A stretch of DNA of 64,000 nucleotides, from NCBI GenBank assembly GCA_036258175.1, contig DATAEE010000300.1, positions 62,001-126,000 of the forward strand, written 5' to 3'. A program made the translations under genes and the position numbers. The DNA comes from DATAEE01 sp036258175. Lineage in GTDB: Bacteria > Acidobacteriota > Vicinamibacteria > Vicinamibacterales > 2-12-FULL-66-21. Positions within the stretch are counted from its first letter, which is position 1. The number at the start of each line of letters is the position of its first letter. Below the pieces are notes generated by a model. It was not told where the DNA came from and made no database searches. It saw nothing but the letters and a program-made list of their open reading frames with translations. Shown piece by piece: positions 34,957 to 42,505 of the stretch.

Positions 34957-34988
34957 TCTAATCTGCGTGCATCTGCGTCAATCTGCGG
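34957..34988. repeat. Triple ATCTGCGT direct repeat between yebC and ruvC
   Basis: AATCTGCGTGC, ATCTGCGTCA, ATCTGCGGC: three copies of an ATCTGCG core at about 10-nt spacing fill the 32-nt gap. This is a short intergenic motif I know from many unrelated genomes; its role is unknown. Confidence 0.5.
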
Positions 34989-35738
34989 CTACGCGAGGGA
35001 GGCCTCGATCTCCTTTTCCTCGATGTCGAAGTTCGACCAGACGTTCCGCACGTCGTCGTGCTCTTCGAGCGCCTCCAGGAGCTTGAGCATCTGCTGCGCG
35101 CTCTTGCCTTCGAGCTTCACGTAGTTCTGTGGCAGCATCGCGACCTGGGCGGAGATGGGCTCCACCCCGAGCCCTTTGACCGCCTCGAGAACTTTCTGAT
35201 GCGCGTCGGGCGCGCTGACGATCTCCCAGTTGCTCTCGTCGTCCCGCATGTCGTCGGCGCCGGCGTCGATCGCCGCCGACATAAGCGTCTCCTCTTCCGT
35301 TTTCGACTTGTCGACGACGATGGAGCCCTTCTTCTCGAACATCCAGGCGACGCTGTTCGTTTCGCCGAGGTTGCCGCCGTACTTCGTGAGCGTGTGACGG
35401 ATCTCGCCGACCGTCCGGTTCTTGTTGTCGGTCAGCACGTCGATCATGAGGGCGACGCCGCCCGGGCCGTAGCCCTCGTAGGTGGCCTCCTCGTACGAGA
35501 CGCCCGGCTCTTCGCCAGTCCCGCGGCGGATCGCCCGCTTGATGTTGTCGGCGGGCATGTTGACCGCCTTGGCCTGCTCGAGAACCGTGCGGAGGCGCGG
35601 GTTCGCGCTCGGATCCCCGCCGCCATGGCGGGCGGCGACGGTCAGTTCCTTGATGATGCGGGTGAAGGCCTTGCCGCGCTTGGCGTCAACGGCCGCCTTC
35701 TTGTGCTTGATGCTGTGCCACTTGGAATGGCCGGACAT
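34989..35738 (-). CDS. YebC/PmpR family regulator (TACO1-like)
   Basis: 249 aa, full length. The family start MSGHSKWHSIKHKKAAVDAK is intact, as are GPGGVALMIDVLTDNKNRT and LGETNSVAWMFEKKGSI. YebC proteins act as transcriptional regulators and/or help ribosomes through polyproline stretches. A GGGGAG 8 nt before the ATG fixes the start. It sits upstream of ruvC, a common bacterial arrangement. Confidence 0.95.
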   Translation of the reverse strand: MSGHSKWHSIKHKKAAVDAKRGKAFTRIIKELTVAARHGGGDPSANPRLRTVLEQAKAVNMPADNIKRAIRRGTGEEPGVSYEEATYEGYGPGGVALMIDVLTDNKNRTVGEIRHTLTKYGGNLGETNSVAWMFEKKGSIVVDKSKTEEETLMSAAIDAGADDMRDDESNWEIVSAPDAHQKVLEAVKGLGVEPISAQVAMLPQNYVKLEGKSAQQMLKLLEALEEHDDVRNVWSNFDIEEKEIEASLA

Positions 35739-35774
35739 GAGGAGAACTCCCCTGGAATTCGACCGGAAATGGTA

Positions 35775-36548
35775 TCACAGCCAACCCGAGCCGACTCGCG
35801 TCGCCAGAATGAGCCAGGTCTCCGCCCGCGAATCCCATGGCCGGCCCGAGTAGTCGCCGAAGACCGCGTCCACGCGGAACCCCACGCGTTCGACGCGCCG
35901 CACCATCTGCTTGACCGAGACGGTTCGGAACGCGAGCGAAAACCGATGGATGCGCCGCGTACGGTGGCGCCGCTCGACGTACTCCTCGTCGAAGAGCGTC
36001 AACCCGCGACGCCGGTCCTGACGCACCGACTCTACGAGCGCGACTTCGCCGCCGCGGATGGTTCCTCGAAGCGTCACGCGCCGACGGTATTCCTTCCAGC
36101 GCGTGAGATCCGGCACCAAATCGAGGCCGAGGCGGCCGCCCGGCCGCGTCACGCGCGCGACGGCGCTCAAGGCACGCTGCAGATCCCGATCGCGTGTCAT
36201 CGATTGCAGGATGCCGTACGGCGCGATGACGAGCGCGAAGCGTTCGGAGAAAGGAAGCTCGCGGATGTCCGCGCGGACCAGCGCGGCGCGGATCCCGCGC
36301 ACGCGCCGGATGCGCCGCCGCGCCCGATCGAGCATCTGCGCGGAACGATCGACGCCGACGACCGGCACGCCCGTGCGCGCCACCGGCAGGAGCACGCGGC
36401 CGGTGCCACAGCCGAGCTCGAGCACAGGGCCGGCCGCTTCGTCGGCCAGGCGCCGCCAGAACGCGACGTCCCGGCGCCCGAGCGTGCGGGCATTTTCCCA
36501 GTCATAGAAGGGCGCGTAGGCGTCCCAGCCTTCGGAGCCGTCTTTCAT
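35775..36548 (-). CDS. Class I SAM-dependent methyltransferase
   Basis: 257 aa from ATG 36548. Motif I is VLELGCGTGRVLLPVA (about 43-58), the acidic end of beta-2 is VVGVDRSAQML, motif II LVRADIRELPF and post-II FALVIAPYGILQSM. The substrate is unknown. A longer reading from 36635 exists only because the REP-like repeat at 36587-36635 is translatable, so I start at MKDGSEGW. It is last in the leftward series after the lasso operon, 142 nt from its neighbour, so operon membership is doubtful. Confidence 0.75.
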   Translation of the reverse strand: MKDGSEGWDAYAPFYDWENARTLGRRDVAFWRRLADEAAGPVLELGCGTGRVLLPVARTGVPVVGVDRSAQMLDRARRRIRRVRGIRAALVRADIRELPFSERFALVIAPYGILQSMTRDRDLQRALSAVARVTRPGGRLGLDLVPDLTRWKEYRRRVTLRGTIRGGEVALVESVRQDRRRGLTLFDEEYVERRHRTRRIHRFSLAFRTVSVKQMVRRVERVGFRVDAVFGDYSGRPWDSRAETWLILATRVGSGWL

Positions 36549-36586
36549 TTTCTTGATTTGCGCCGGGGCCCCACCCCCGGCGCCTG

Positions 36587-36635
36587 CCAACCTTCGACTT
36601 CGCTCAGGTTGGCCCTGAGCCTGTTGAAGGGCCAC
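36587..36635. repeat. Paired REP-like hairpins (CCTTCGAC...CTCAGG type)
   Basis: Two adjacent imperfect palindromes, CCAACC(T)...(A)GGTTGG and GGCCCT...AGGGCC, carry the CCTTCGACTTCGCTCAGG and GAGCCTGTTGAAGGG cores in opposite orientation. This family of extragenic palindrome occurs in many phyla. It lies between two methyltransferase genes. Confidence 0.6.
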
Positions 36636-36690
36636 GCCTCACTCTCGTTCGGCGCGCTGAGTCCGACATCCATCCGGTCTCCGGGCAGCG

Positions 36691-37539
36691 TCAGTTCTCA
36701 GCCCTGCTGCCGGCCGTTGCAAATAGGAGGGTGTTCTGAATTTCTACGAACGCGCTGCCGGCCTTGGTGGCCTGCTCCGCGTAGCGCGTGACCAGCTTCT
36801 GGAAATCTTCCGCGAGCCGGCGAACGCATCCGTCCGGCGCGTCGTTCATGAGCGCGGCGATCGCTTCGCGGCGCGCCGTCCACACCGCGCGCGGCGGCTT
36901 GCCGAGGCGCGACACGGTGACCGGGAACAGCTGCACGTCGCTCGGCTCGATGCCCTTTGCGGCGAAAATCGCCGGCAGGCGCGGGCCGACGACTGGATCG
37001 GTCGCATCGCCGCGCGCCTCGGCGAGCGCCGAGAACAGGCGGTTCGCGAGCTCGAACGCTTCCATGCCCGCGGGAACGGAGCTGTACCAGTAGCGCGCCC
37101 GGTTGTCCGGCTCGACGGCGAGCACACGCCCTCCCGGCTTCGTCACGCGCGCCATCTCGGCGACGGTACCCTCGACGTCGCGGACGTGCTGCAGCACCGC
37201 GATGCAGAACGTGCTGTCGAACTTGGCGTCACCGAACGGCAGTTTGCAGCCGTCGCCGGCGGCGTACCGCGCGCGGATGTTGTGCGCCTTCGCCGCCCCA
37301 ACGGCTTCGATCACCCGCGAGGGCAGCACGTCGACGCCGAAGAACGAGACCTGCGAAATGCGCAGCCGTGAGAGCTGGACCTCGGGCATCCCCGTGCCGC
37401 ATCCGACGTCCAGGAGGCGAGACCCGGCCCTCGGCTGCAGCGTGTCCTTCAGGAACGTCGTGAAGGCTTCGGTCCACCAGTTGTCGCGGAGATGCTTGAG
37501 AGTCGGTGATCCCAGCGCGTCGATGTTTCGCGGCGGCAT
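36691..37539 (-). CDS. Class I SAM-dependent methyltransferase (UbiE/Methyltransf_11 type)
   Basis: 282 aa. Motif I LLDVGCGTGMPEVQL (about 42-56), beta-2 FFGVDVLPSRVI, motif II AAGDGCKLPFGDAKFDSTFC and motif III VTKPGGRVLAVEP. The C-terminal third is helical. It lies 19 nt after the HprK-like gene, so it may belong to the lasso operon and methylate the peptide or another small product. A TAGAGT box at 37553-37558 would allow independent expression. Confidence 0.75.
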   Translation of the reverse strand: MPPRNIDALGSPTLKHLRDNWWTEAFTTFLKDTLQPRAGSRLLDVGCGTGMPEVQLSRLRISQVSFFGVDVLPSRVIEAVGAAKAHNIRARYAAGDGCKLPFGDAKFDSTFCIAVLQHVRDVEGTVAEMARVTKPGGRVLAVEPDNRARYWYSSVPAGMEAFELANRLFSALAEARGDATDPVVGPRLPAIFAAKGIEPSDVQLFPVTVSRLGKPPRAVWTARREAIAALMNDAPDGCVRRLAEDFQKLVTRYAEQATKAGSAFVEIQNTLLFATAGSRAEN

Positions 37540-37558
37540 ATCCGAGCCCGGTACTCTA

Positions 37559-38455
37559 TCACGCGAAATGACCGTGATCGTGGAGCACGGCCTGGCAAAG
37601 CTCTTCGAGCCGATCGGCGTCGTGCGGAAAAGCCAGGCGGCGGATGGGAACCGCGCCGCCGCAGGCGATCGCGCGATCGAGCTGGCGCTCCAGCCGGCCG
37701 CGATCGCTGCAGTCGAGAACGTAGGAGTTGGCGACGAGCGCCATCAAGGCTTCGCGCGGCGGGAGCGGATCGATGCGAATCGAGCCGGATGCCGCCGGCT
37801 CGAGCACGTAAATGCCGGCGACGCGTACGGGCGTGGTCGCGAACGGGATGGACGAGTCCGCGGGTCCGATCCGCCGTTTCGCGACGGGCGACGGCGCATC
37901 AGGCCAGAGCCTGAGGCCAGAATACGCGCCGACGGCGACGAGCTCGTCGCCGTCGCGGCGGACCGCGATCGCGTCATCGGCCACGACGCGCGCCCCCCGC
38001 GCGGCGAGCGCAGCGGCGATGGTCGACTTCCCTGCTCCACTGCGCGCGATGAAAAGAAACGCGCCAGAGCCGAACAGCGCGCCACTCGCGTGCAGAACGA
38101 GCTCGCCCCGGTGCGTCATCACGAGCGGCAGGATCAGATCGAGCAACAGATGCCGCAGTGTGTCGTCAGAAGTGTCTGCTGTCCGAACGACGCGCACGCA
38201 CCTGCCGGCGTCGTCGATCAGGAAATCGGCCAGCGCGGGAACACGAACGAGGTAGCCGCCGGCGGGAAGGCGGGCGGCGGCAAGCCACGGATCCTCGTCC
38301 GGCACGCGCCACTCGCGGAACCACACGAGATCCGGATCGTCGAACGCCGCGGACCCGCGCTCGATCTCGATCGACGCCGGTTCCCCGTCCGCCGTCGGAA
38401 GCTCGGGCAACGGCCAGTCGCTGGCTACGACGAAGTCGAAGATTCTGTACCGCAC
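37559..38455 (-). CDS. HprK-like P-loop kinase of the lasso operon
   Basis: 298 aa. The N-terminal third (about 1-110) is a beta-rich domain; then LVLHASGALFGSGAFLFIAR leads to the P-loop ARSGAGKS (137-144) and VVADDAIAVR, the core of HPr kinase/phosphorylase-related proteins. Standalone homologues occur in lasso-peptide operons, where some phosphorylate the precursor C-terminus, and in EPS loci as HprK-related kinases. No HPr or PTS gene is near. It lies 4 nt after the PRMT-like gene, so it is in the operon. The partner precursor ends in Cys-Leu, not the Ser used by known lasso kinases, so the acceptor is open. Confidence 0.8.
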   Translation of the reverse strand: MRYRIFDFVVASDWPLPELPTADGEPASIEIERGSAAFDDPDLVWFREWRVPDEDPWLAAARLPAGGYLVRVPALADFLIDDAGRCVRVVRTADTSDDTLRHLLLDLILPLVMTHRGELVLHASGALFGSGAFLFIARSGAGKSTIAAALAARGARVVADDAIAVRRDGDELVAVGAYSGLRLWPDAPSPVAKRRIGPADSSIPFATTPVRVAGIYVLEPAASGSIRIDPLPPREALMALVANSYVLDCSDRGRLERQLDRAIACGGAVPIRRLAFPHDADRLEELCQAVLHDHGHFA

Positions 38456-38459
38456 GGGA

Positions 38460-39593
38460 TCAGCGCGTGTAGCGGGTCACGACTTCGGTGACAAAGACCG
38501 CCGCCTCGGCAGGCGTGGCAAACAGATCACGATGGCGCTCGTACAGCACGCGCTCGATCTCCGCCAGCGGACGAGAGCCGTCGCAGAGCTCGAGGACGGT
38601 CAGCCGTGCGCGTCCGCGCGGCGTCAACGCGGGGATATATCCGGCCCGCTGCCGCGCGAGATCGCCGCGGCTCAACAGCATGCCGCCGAGCGTCGAACGG
38701 TCGAAGCACGCGAGCGTACGTCCTGCCCGCGTCACCTCGCCGCGCCAGGAGACGATGACCGCTGCAGGAAGAATTCGCATCCGTACCGTCAGGGTGTCGC
38801 CGGGTTCGACCGCAACCGGAGCAATCGGAAAATAGACGTTGCGCCGGTCGATCCGATCCGGCGACAAGGGCGAGTTCGTAAGCGTCACGCCCGGGGCCAG
38901 CTCCGCCGCGAACCAGCCTCCGATGCCGTCGAGCACACCCCGGTTCTTGATCACCGTCGACACATTCAGGTCGAGCGGCTCTCCCGTGATGCCCGGAACG
39001 TCCACTCTCGCCGCGACAACGGGCTCGCCGAGGCATTGATCCGCGTCGAACTTCGTGGGGTACCCGGTGCTGGCGGCCCAAGCGTGCGCCGGCGACATGT
39101 CGAAGCCCGCCGGACGCTGGCACCAGAACCGCACCGCGGCCTCCAGCTCCGGATCGGCCACCGGCGCGATCTGCAGGTCTACGCGTGCCGGGATCATCGC
39201 ACCGCCCGGTTTCAGGAATCGGCGACGCGCATCGGTCACGAAATCAAAGAGCCCCGCTTCGAACCCGAAGTGGCCGATCTGATCGCAGACGAGGACGTCG
39301 ACCTTTTCCGGCAGTTCGACTTCGTTGGACTCCGCTTGCACGAAATGCATGCGATCTGCGAAACCGTTGCGTGCGGCGACCGCGCGCGCCAGCTCGATCA
39401 TCCCGCTGGTTTCGATAGAGTACACGCGTCCGGCGCCCGCCTCGCAGGCGAGCAACCCGAGAATGCCGCTGCCGCTGCCGACGTCCGCGACGACGGCGCC
39501 GGGAAAGACGACCTGCCGGATCGCACGCCGGAACGCGTCGATCCGCGGGCGATCGGCCAGATACAATCGGTGTTCGTCGACGACTAGAGACAT
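38460..39593 (-). CDS. PRMT-like methyltransferase with possible PqqD-like C-terminal domain
   Basis: 377 aa. Residues 1-310 follow the protein-arginine-methyltransferase architecture: motif I VADVGSGSGILGLLACEAGA (35-54), post-I VYSIETSGM, acidic loop VDVLVCDQIGHFGFEAGL, then a beta-barrel part with LTNSPLSP and TLTVRMRI. The last 50 residues (RLTVLELCDGSRPLAEIERV onward) resemble the winged-helix PqqD/RRE fold that binds RiPP leader peptides. The ATG lies 10 nt inside the end of the lasso precursor gene. I infer a tailoring methyltransferase for the lasso peptide that may recruit its substrate by this domain. The canonical PRMT Glu-Glu loop is not obvious. Confidence 0.75.
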   Translation of the reverse strand: MSLVVDEHRLYLADRPRIDAFRRAIRQVVFPGAVVADVGSGSGILGLLACEAGAGRVYSIETSGMIELARAVAARNGFADRMHFVQAESNEVELPEKVDVLVCDQIGHFGFEAGLFDFVTDARRRFLKPGGAMIPARVDLQIAPVADPELEAAVRFWCQRPAGFDMSPAHAWAASTGYPTKFDADQCLGEPVVAARVDVPGITGEPLDLNVSTVIKNRGVLDGIGGWFAAELAPGVTLTNSPLSPDRIDRRNVYFPIAPVAVEPGDTLTVRMRILPAAVIVSWRGEVTRAGRTLACFDRSTLGGMLLSRGDLARQRAGYIPALTPRGRARLTVLELCDGSRPLAEIERVLYERHRDLFATPAEAAVFVTEVVTRYTR

Positions 39594-39754
39594 CCCATCA
39601 TGCTCATGCCGTCGAACCCGAACATGCTTCCGCTCTGCGTGAGTTTGGCCACTGAACCGTACTCGATCAGTTCCGGCGCACGATAGGGCCGCCGATCCGC
39701 AGTCGGCACATCGTCCGACCTGTCATCCTCACGCGGCTCGTCCGGTTTCGCCAT
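39584..39754 (-). CDS. Lasso peptide precursor (A)
   Basis: 56 aa, ATG 39754 with GGAGG 6 nt upstream. The leader is acidic (KPDEPREDDRSDD) and ends in PYRAPELIEYGSVAKLTQ. If Thr is at -2, Tyr is at -17, Pro at -14, Leu at -12 and Gly at -8, exactly the YxxPxL...G...T pattern recognised by lasso B1 proteins. The core is then SGSMFGFDGMSMMGCL: 16 residues with a single acidic residue, Asp8, giving an eight-membered Ser1-Asp8 macrolactam and an eight-residue loop and tail. It has four Met and one Cys. The start lies 26 nt inside the cyclase gene and the stop 10 nt inside the methyltransferase gene, so expression is coupled to both. Confidence 0.88.
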   Translation of the reverse strand: MAKPDEPREDDRSDDVPTADRRPYRAPELIEYGSVAKLTQSGSMFGFDGMSMMGCL

Positions 39755-41630
39755 CGCGCCCCTCCATGATCGATCGTGCCCAGATCTCCATTCCAGCGAT
39801 TGCCCACAAAGACCACGCGTCGTCACTGAACCTGATCCAGCCGCCGCCGACGCACCTACGCATCCTGCGGTAGAGGGCGACGACTTCAGCGTTGTCGACC
39901 CATCCCATGCGCGCCAGCTCGAGATTCCGGAAAAACGTCTCGCCATCGAGCGCATCGAACGCATCGAGGAAAAGAGTCCCGAAATCCGTCTTGGTCTTCC
40001 GCCGGCGAACCGATTCAGGGAGCAGGCCCGTCAGAGCGCGCCGGAGAACGTACTTCGTCTCGCCGCGCTGCCATCGCTGCTCGTCCGGCAGCGCTGTCAG
40101 GAATTCGACCAGCCGGCGATCCAGGAAAGGGTAGCGGTCCTCGATGCCATTTTCAGCCGACGCCCGCTCCCCCGCTTCGTTGATCAGCGCATCGAGACCC
40201 GACCGATAGCGTTGCAGCGTATCGTACCGGGCGACTGACGGTAGACGATCGGGTGCCGGATGGCGTCGAAGCCGATCGTTCAGGGCCGTGCGCCGTGCGA
40301 ACGCTGGTGAAATCCACGCGGGGACGCCGCTCGAGTGCCAGCGGCGCGCGAATCGCCGTGCAGCGCGCCTGGCGCGCGCGGGCAAGATCGGCCAGATGCC
40401 GCCTCGAAGGAACATCGCCGACCGCCAGCTCATGCCGTCCGATCGCGCGACGTCGGCGTACCGGCGGAGTGCCGCGACGAAACGACCGCGGCGGAGCAAG
40501 TCGGCGTAGTGGAAGACACTGCCGCCCAAGCCGAGATCGCCTGCTTCACCCGACAACGCGACTCGCACGCCTCGCTCGACCAGCGCGCGTCGAAGGCCCA
40601 CGAAGGCGGCTGCGTTCGGAAACTCGGGAAAGTCGTCGTGGCGGACAGCGGATTGGTGCCACGCGCCGACATCAAAGGGCCGCGCCTCGACGCGGATCCA
40701 TGGCACGCGGGCGGCGCGCACGACATCAGTAATGTACGGCGTCTCATCCATCTCAGGGTGGGATGGAAAGACAAGCGAACCCGCCTGGAGAGGCGCGACG
40801 CTGGCACGGCGCGCCAGGTCAGCAGCCATGACGACGATGGAAGAGGAATCGAGCCCGCCGCTCAAGTGAGACGCGATGGGTCCGTTGCTCCGCAGACGAC
40901 ACTTGACGGCTTCCTCGAAAACTTCGCGGAAACGGTCGGCATACTCGTCGTCCCGCCGGTAGCGAATCTCGCGAGCGAGATCGACGTCCCAGTGACGAAA
41001 CACCCGAATGCCGTCCCGGTCGACGAGGAGGGCATGCGCCGGCGGCAGCCGGCGAACGCCGCGATGGAGCGTCGCGTGATCCGATCGCACACTCAGCGAG
41101 AGCAGCTCCGCGGCGAACTCCTCGTCGGGCGTACGGTCTACGGCGGGATGCGCGAGGACCTGGCGAAGCTCAGACCCCCAGACAAAAACATCGCGGGACG
41201 CCGCGTAGTAGAACGGCCGCACGCCAAACGGATCGCGGGCGCAGAACAGGGATCGCTGGAGCGGATCCCATAAGGCGAAAGCGAAGTCGCCGACGAGACG
41301 CGAGAGACAACGCTCGCCCCACGCTTCCCAAGCAGAGAGGACGAGCGCCGCATCGGACGTGCCCGACGCATCGCCGACGCGCACACCGTCGTATTCGTCG
41401 ATGCGGCCGTCGAACACCAGGAGCCGGCCCGGCCCGTCCTCGAGCGGCTGCGTCTCACAGGCCGCTTCAATTGTCGTCGTCATGCGCTGATGCGCCATCG
41501 CGACCGGACCAGCGACGCGCAGGAAGGTTCCGTCCGGGCCGCGATGTGGCGCGGCCGCCAGGAGAGGGTCGAGCGCTGAAGCGGTCGCCGGGCGCCCATC
41601 TCGGTGCAGCACGCCCACACAGCCGCTCAT
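39729..41630 (-). CDS. Lasso cyclase, asparagine-synthetase-like (C)
   Basis: 633 aa. The N-terminal glutaminase-like domain begins MSGCVGVLH, so Cys2 of true asparagine synthetases is absent and no amide-N transfer is expected. RDPFGVRPFYYA is conserved. The C-terminal synthetase domain has the ATP PPi loop SHLSGGLDSSS (254-264), LSGEAGDLGLGG and RRKTKTDF. In lasso pathways this enzyme adenylates the Asp/Glu side chain and closes the ring on the core N-terminus. It follows B2 by 40 nt and its end overlaps the precursor start. It differs from AsnB by the missing Cys2 and the B1/B2 neighbours. Confidence 0.88.
   Translation of the reverse strand: MSGCVGVLHRDGRPATASALDPLLAAAPHRGPDGTFLRVAGPVAMAHQRMTTTIEAACETQPLEDGPGRLLVFDGRIDEYDGVRVGDASGTSDAALVLSAWEAWGERCLSRLVGDFAFALWDPLQRSLFCARDPFGVRPFYYAASRDVFVWGSELRQVLAHPAVDRTPDEEFAAELLSLSVRSDHATLHRGVRRLPPAHALLVDRDGIRVFRHWDVDLAREIRYRRDDEYADRFREVFEEAVKCRLRSNGPIASHLSGGLDSSSIVVMAADLARRASVAPLQAGSLVFPSHPEMDETPYITDVVRAARVPWIRVEARPFDVGAWHQSAVRHDDFPEFPNAAAFVGLRRALVERGVRVALSGEAGDLGLGGSVFHYADLLRRGRFVAALRRYADVARSDGMSWRSAMFLRGGIWPILPARARRAARRFARRWHSSGVPAWISPAFARRTALNDRLRRHPAPDRLPSVARYDTLQRYRSGLDALINEAGERASAENGIEDRYPFLDRRLVEFLTALPDEQRWQRGETKYVLRRALTGLLPESVRRRKTKTDFGTLFLDAFDALDGETFFRNLELARMGWVDNAEVVALYRRMRRCVGGGWIRFSDDAWSLWAIAGMEIWARSIMEGRDGETGRAA
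39761..39765 (-). promoter_or_regulatory. Ribosome-binding site of the lasso precursor
   Basis: GGAGG on the minus strand, 6 nt before ATG 39754, lies inside the cyclase coding region. It is among the best Shine-Dalgarno sequences in the operon and decides the 56-aa start against longer readings. Confidence 0.7.
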
Positions 41631-41670
41631 GGGCGCCCATGTTACACGACGCGTCAGCGCACGGTGCTGC

Positions 41671-42090
41671 TCACCCTTCGACTCGCATCGCTCGCTCGGG
41701 GTAAACGAGCAGCGGTGCGTACTCGCCTGTTCGGGCCCCGCCTAGGAGTACTCCGCTTTCGTCGGACACCCAGGCGTGCGCGGCGATCCCTGAGCCCGTC
41801 CGCCGGACGCCGACGCGCAGCTCGTGAGGGATACCGCGTGAGGCAAGTACGCTCGCGAGTGCCAATGCCCGCGGCATGCACGACGCATGGAGGATCCGGC
41901 CGGCCGCATCGACGAGTGCGCCAATTCGCTGCGCACTCACAGCACTTCCGCGTCTGGACCGTGATCGGACGCGCCCGACGACGGTGCGAAACGGGAGGAG
42001 CTTCAGCCCGAGACCGAAAGCGGCAATGAGGAGGAGCGCTTCAATGACGACCCGGCGCTCGGCGCCGGACAGCGCAAGCCACTTACGCAA
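41671..42090 (-). CDS. Lasso leader peptidase, transglutaminase-like (B2)
   Basis: 139 aa, the normal size. A short N-terminal hydrophobic helix (VVIEALLLIAAFGLGLKLL) precedes the catalytic part: Cys71 in LHASCMPRALALASVLASRG and His105 in GIAAHAWVSDESG, the Cys-His pair of the lasso B2/Transglut_core3 family; the third residue is probably an Asp/Glu nearby. It cuts the leader after the -1 residue, in concert with the cyclase. Its start overlaps the B1 stop by 8 nt. Confidence 0.88.
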   Translation of the reverse strand: MRKWLALSGAERRVVIEALLLIAAFGLGLKLLPFRTVVGRVRSRSRRGSAVSAQRIGALVDAAGRILHASCMPRALALASVLASRGIPHELRVGVRRTGSGIAAHAWVSDESGVLLGGARTGEYAPLLVYPERAMRVEG

Positions 42091-42358
42091 CCTGAATCAG
42101 TCCTTTTTCCTGCAATGCGACGACCAGCGCGACCAGGTCGCGTTCCGCGGTGGTCGAGGGCACATCGAACTCACCGACTATGGCGTCGCGCACCGCATCG
42201 AGCTGGCCATGCTGTTCCATCAGGCGCCACATCCGCGTGCCTACTTCGTTCAGTCCGAAATAGATGCCCGTATCGAGGTTGAGGAGGACGGCTTCCCCGT
42301 CCAGCTCGCGGAACACGGCGGCGTCGGAAACGACGACGCGGCTCAAGATCGTGACCAT
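42083..42358 (-). CDS. Lasso leader-binding PqqD-like protein (B1)
   Basis: 91 aa. The PqqD/RRE fold is evident: RELDGEAVLLNLDTGIYFGLNEVGTRMWRLME and a helical end with ERDLVALVVALQEKGLI. Such proteins bind the YxxPxL leader motif and hand the precursor to B2 and C. It is first in the operon. A TAGACT box (42369-42374) lies 10 nt before the ATG, giving a very short leader. Confidence 0.88.
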   Translation of the reverse strand: MVTILSRVVVSDAAVFRELDGEAVLLNLDTGIYFGLNEVGTRMWRLMEQHGQLDAVRDAIVGEFDVPSTTAERDLVALVVALQEKGLIQVA

Positions 42359-42368
42359 CTGCGGGCCA

Positions 42369-42374
42369 GTCTAC
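42369..42374 (-). promoter_or_regulatory. Probable -10 box of the lasso operon (TAGACT)
   Basis: TAGACT on the minus strand, 10 nt before the B1 ATG. The 147-nt divergent region 42359-42505 would hold this promoter and that of the EPS arm. Confidence 0.35.
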
Positions 42375-42505
42375 CCTGCAATTCTGGCGACTGCTGTGCG
42401 GTTCTGGCACACCAGCCTTTTTCCTTGGTCGATGGCACGAAGTCGGTTACGATTGAGCTATCCGCACGACAGACAACCATCGTCTTTTCTGATAGATAGG
42501 GCGAT

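Noticed and set aside
35058..36791. 577-aa plus-strand frame over yebC and a methyltransferase
   Set aside because: Shadow of well-supported minus-strand genes.
37559..38455. True HPr kinase/phosphorylase of a PTS
   Set aside because: No HPr or PTS genes nearby and context is a RiPP operon; only the P-loop core is shared.
39584..39629. Lasso core beginning at Gly2 (ring to Asp as residue 7)
   Set aside because: It would put Thr at -3 and shift Tyr and Pro off the -17/-14 positions; the Ser1/Asp8 reading satisfies all leader positions.
39584..39964. 126-aa reading of the precursor frame
   Set aside because: The upstream 70 codons are antiphase to the cyclase gene and the GGAGG-ATG at 39754 gives a typical small precursor.
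39729..41630. Ordinary asparagine synthetase AsnB
   Set aside because: Lacks the Cys2 nucleophile and is flanked by B1, B2 and a lasso precursor.
42404..42424. Sigma-54-like promoter (TGGCAC ... TT) upstream of the EPS arm
   Set aside because: Spacing to the -12 element is wrong and the TTGC element is absent.
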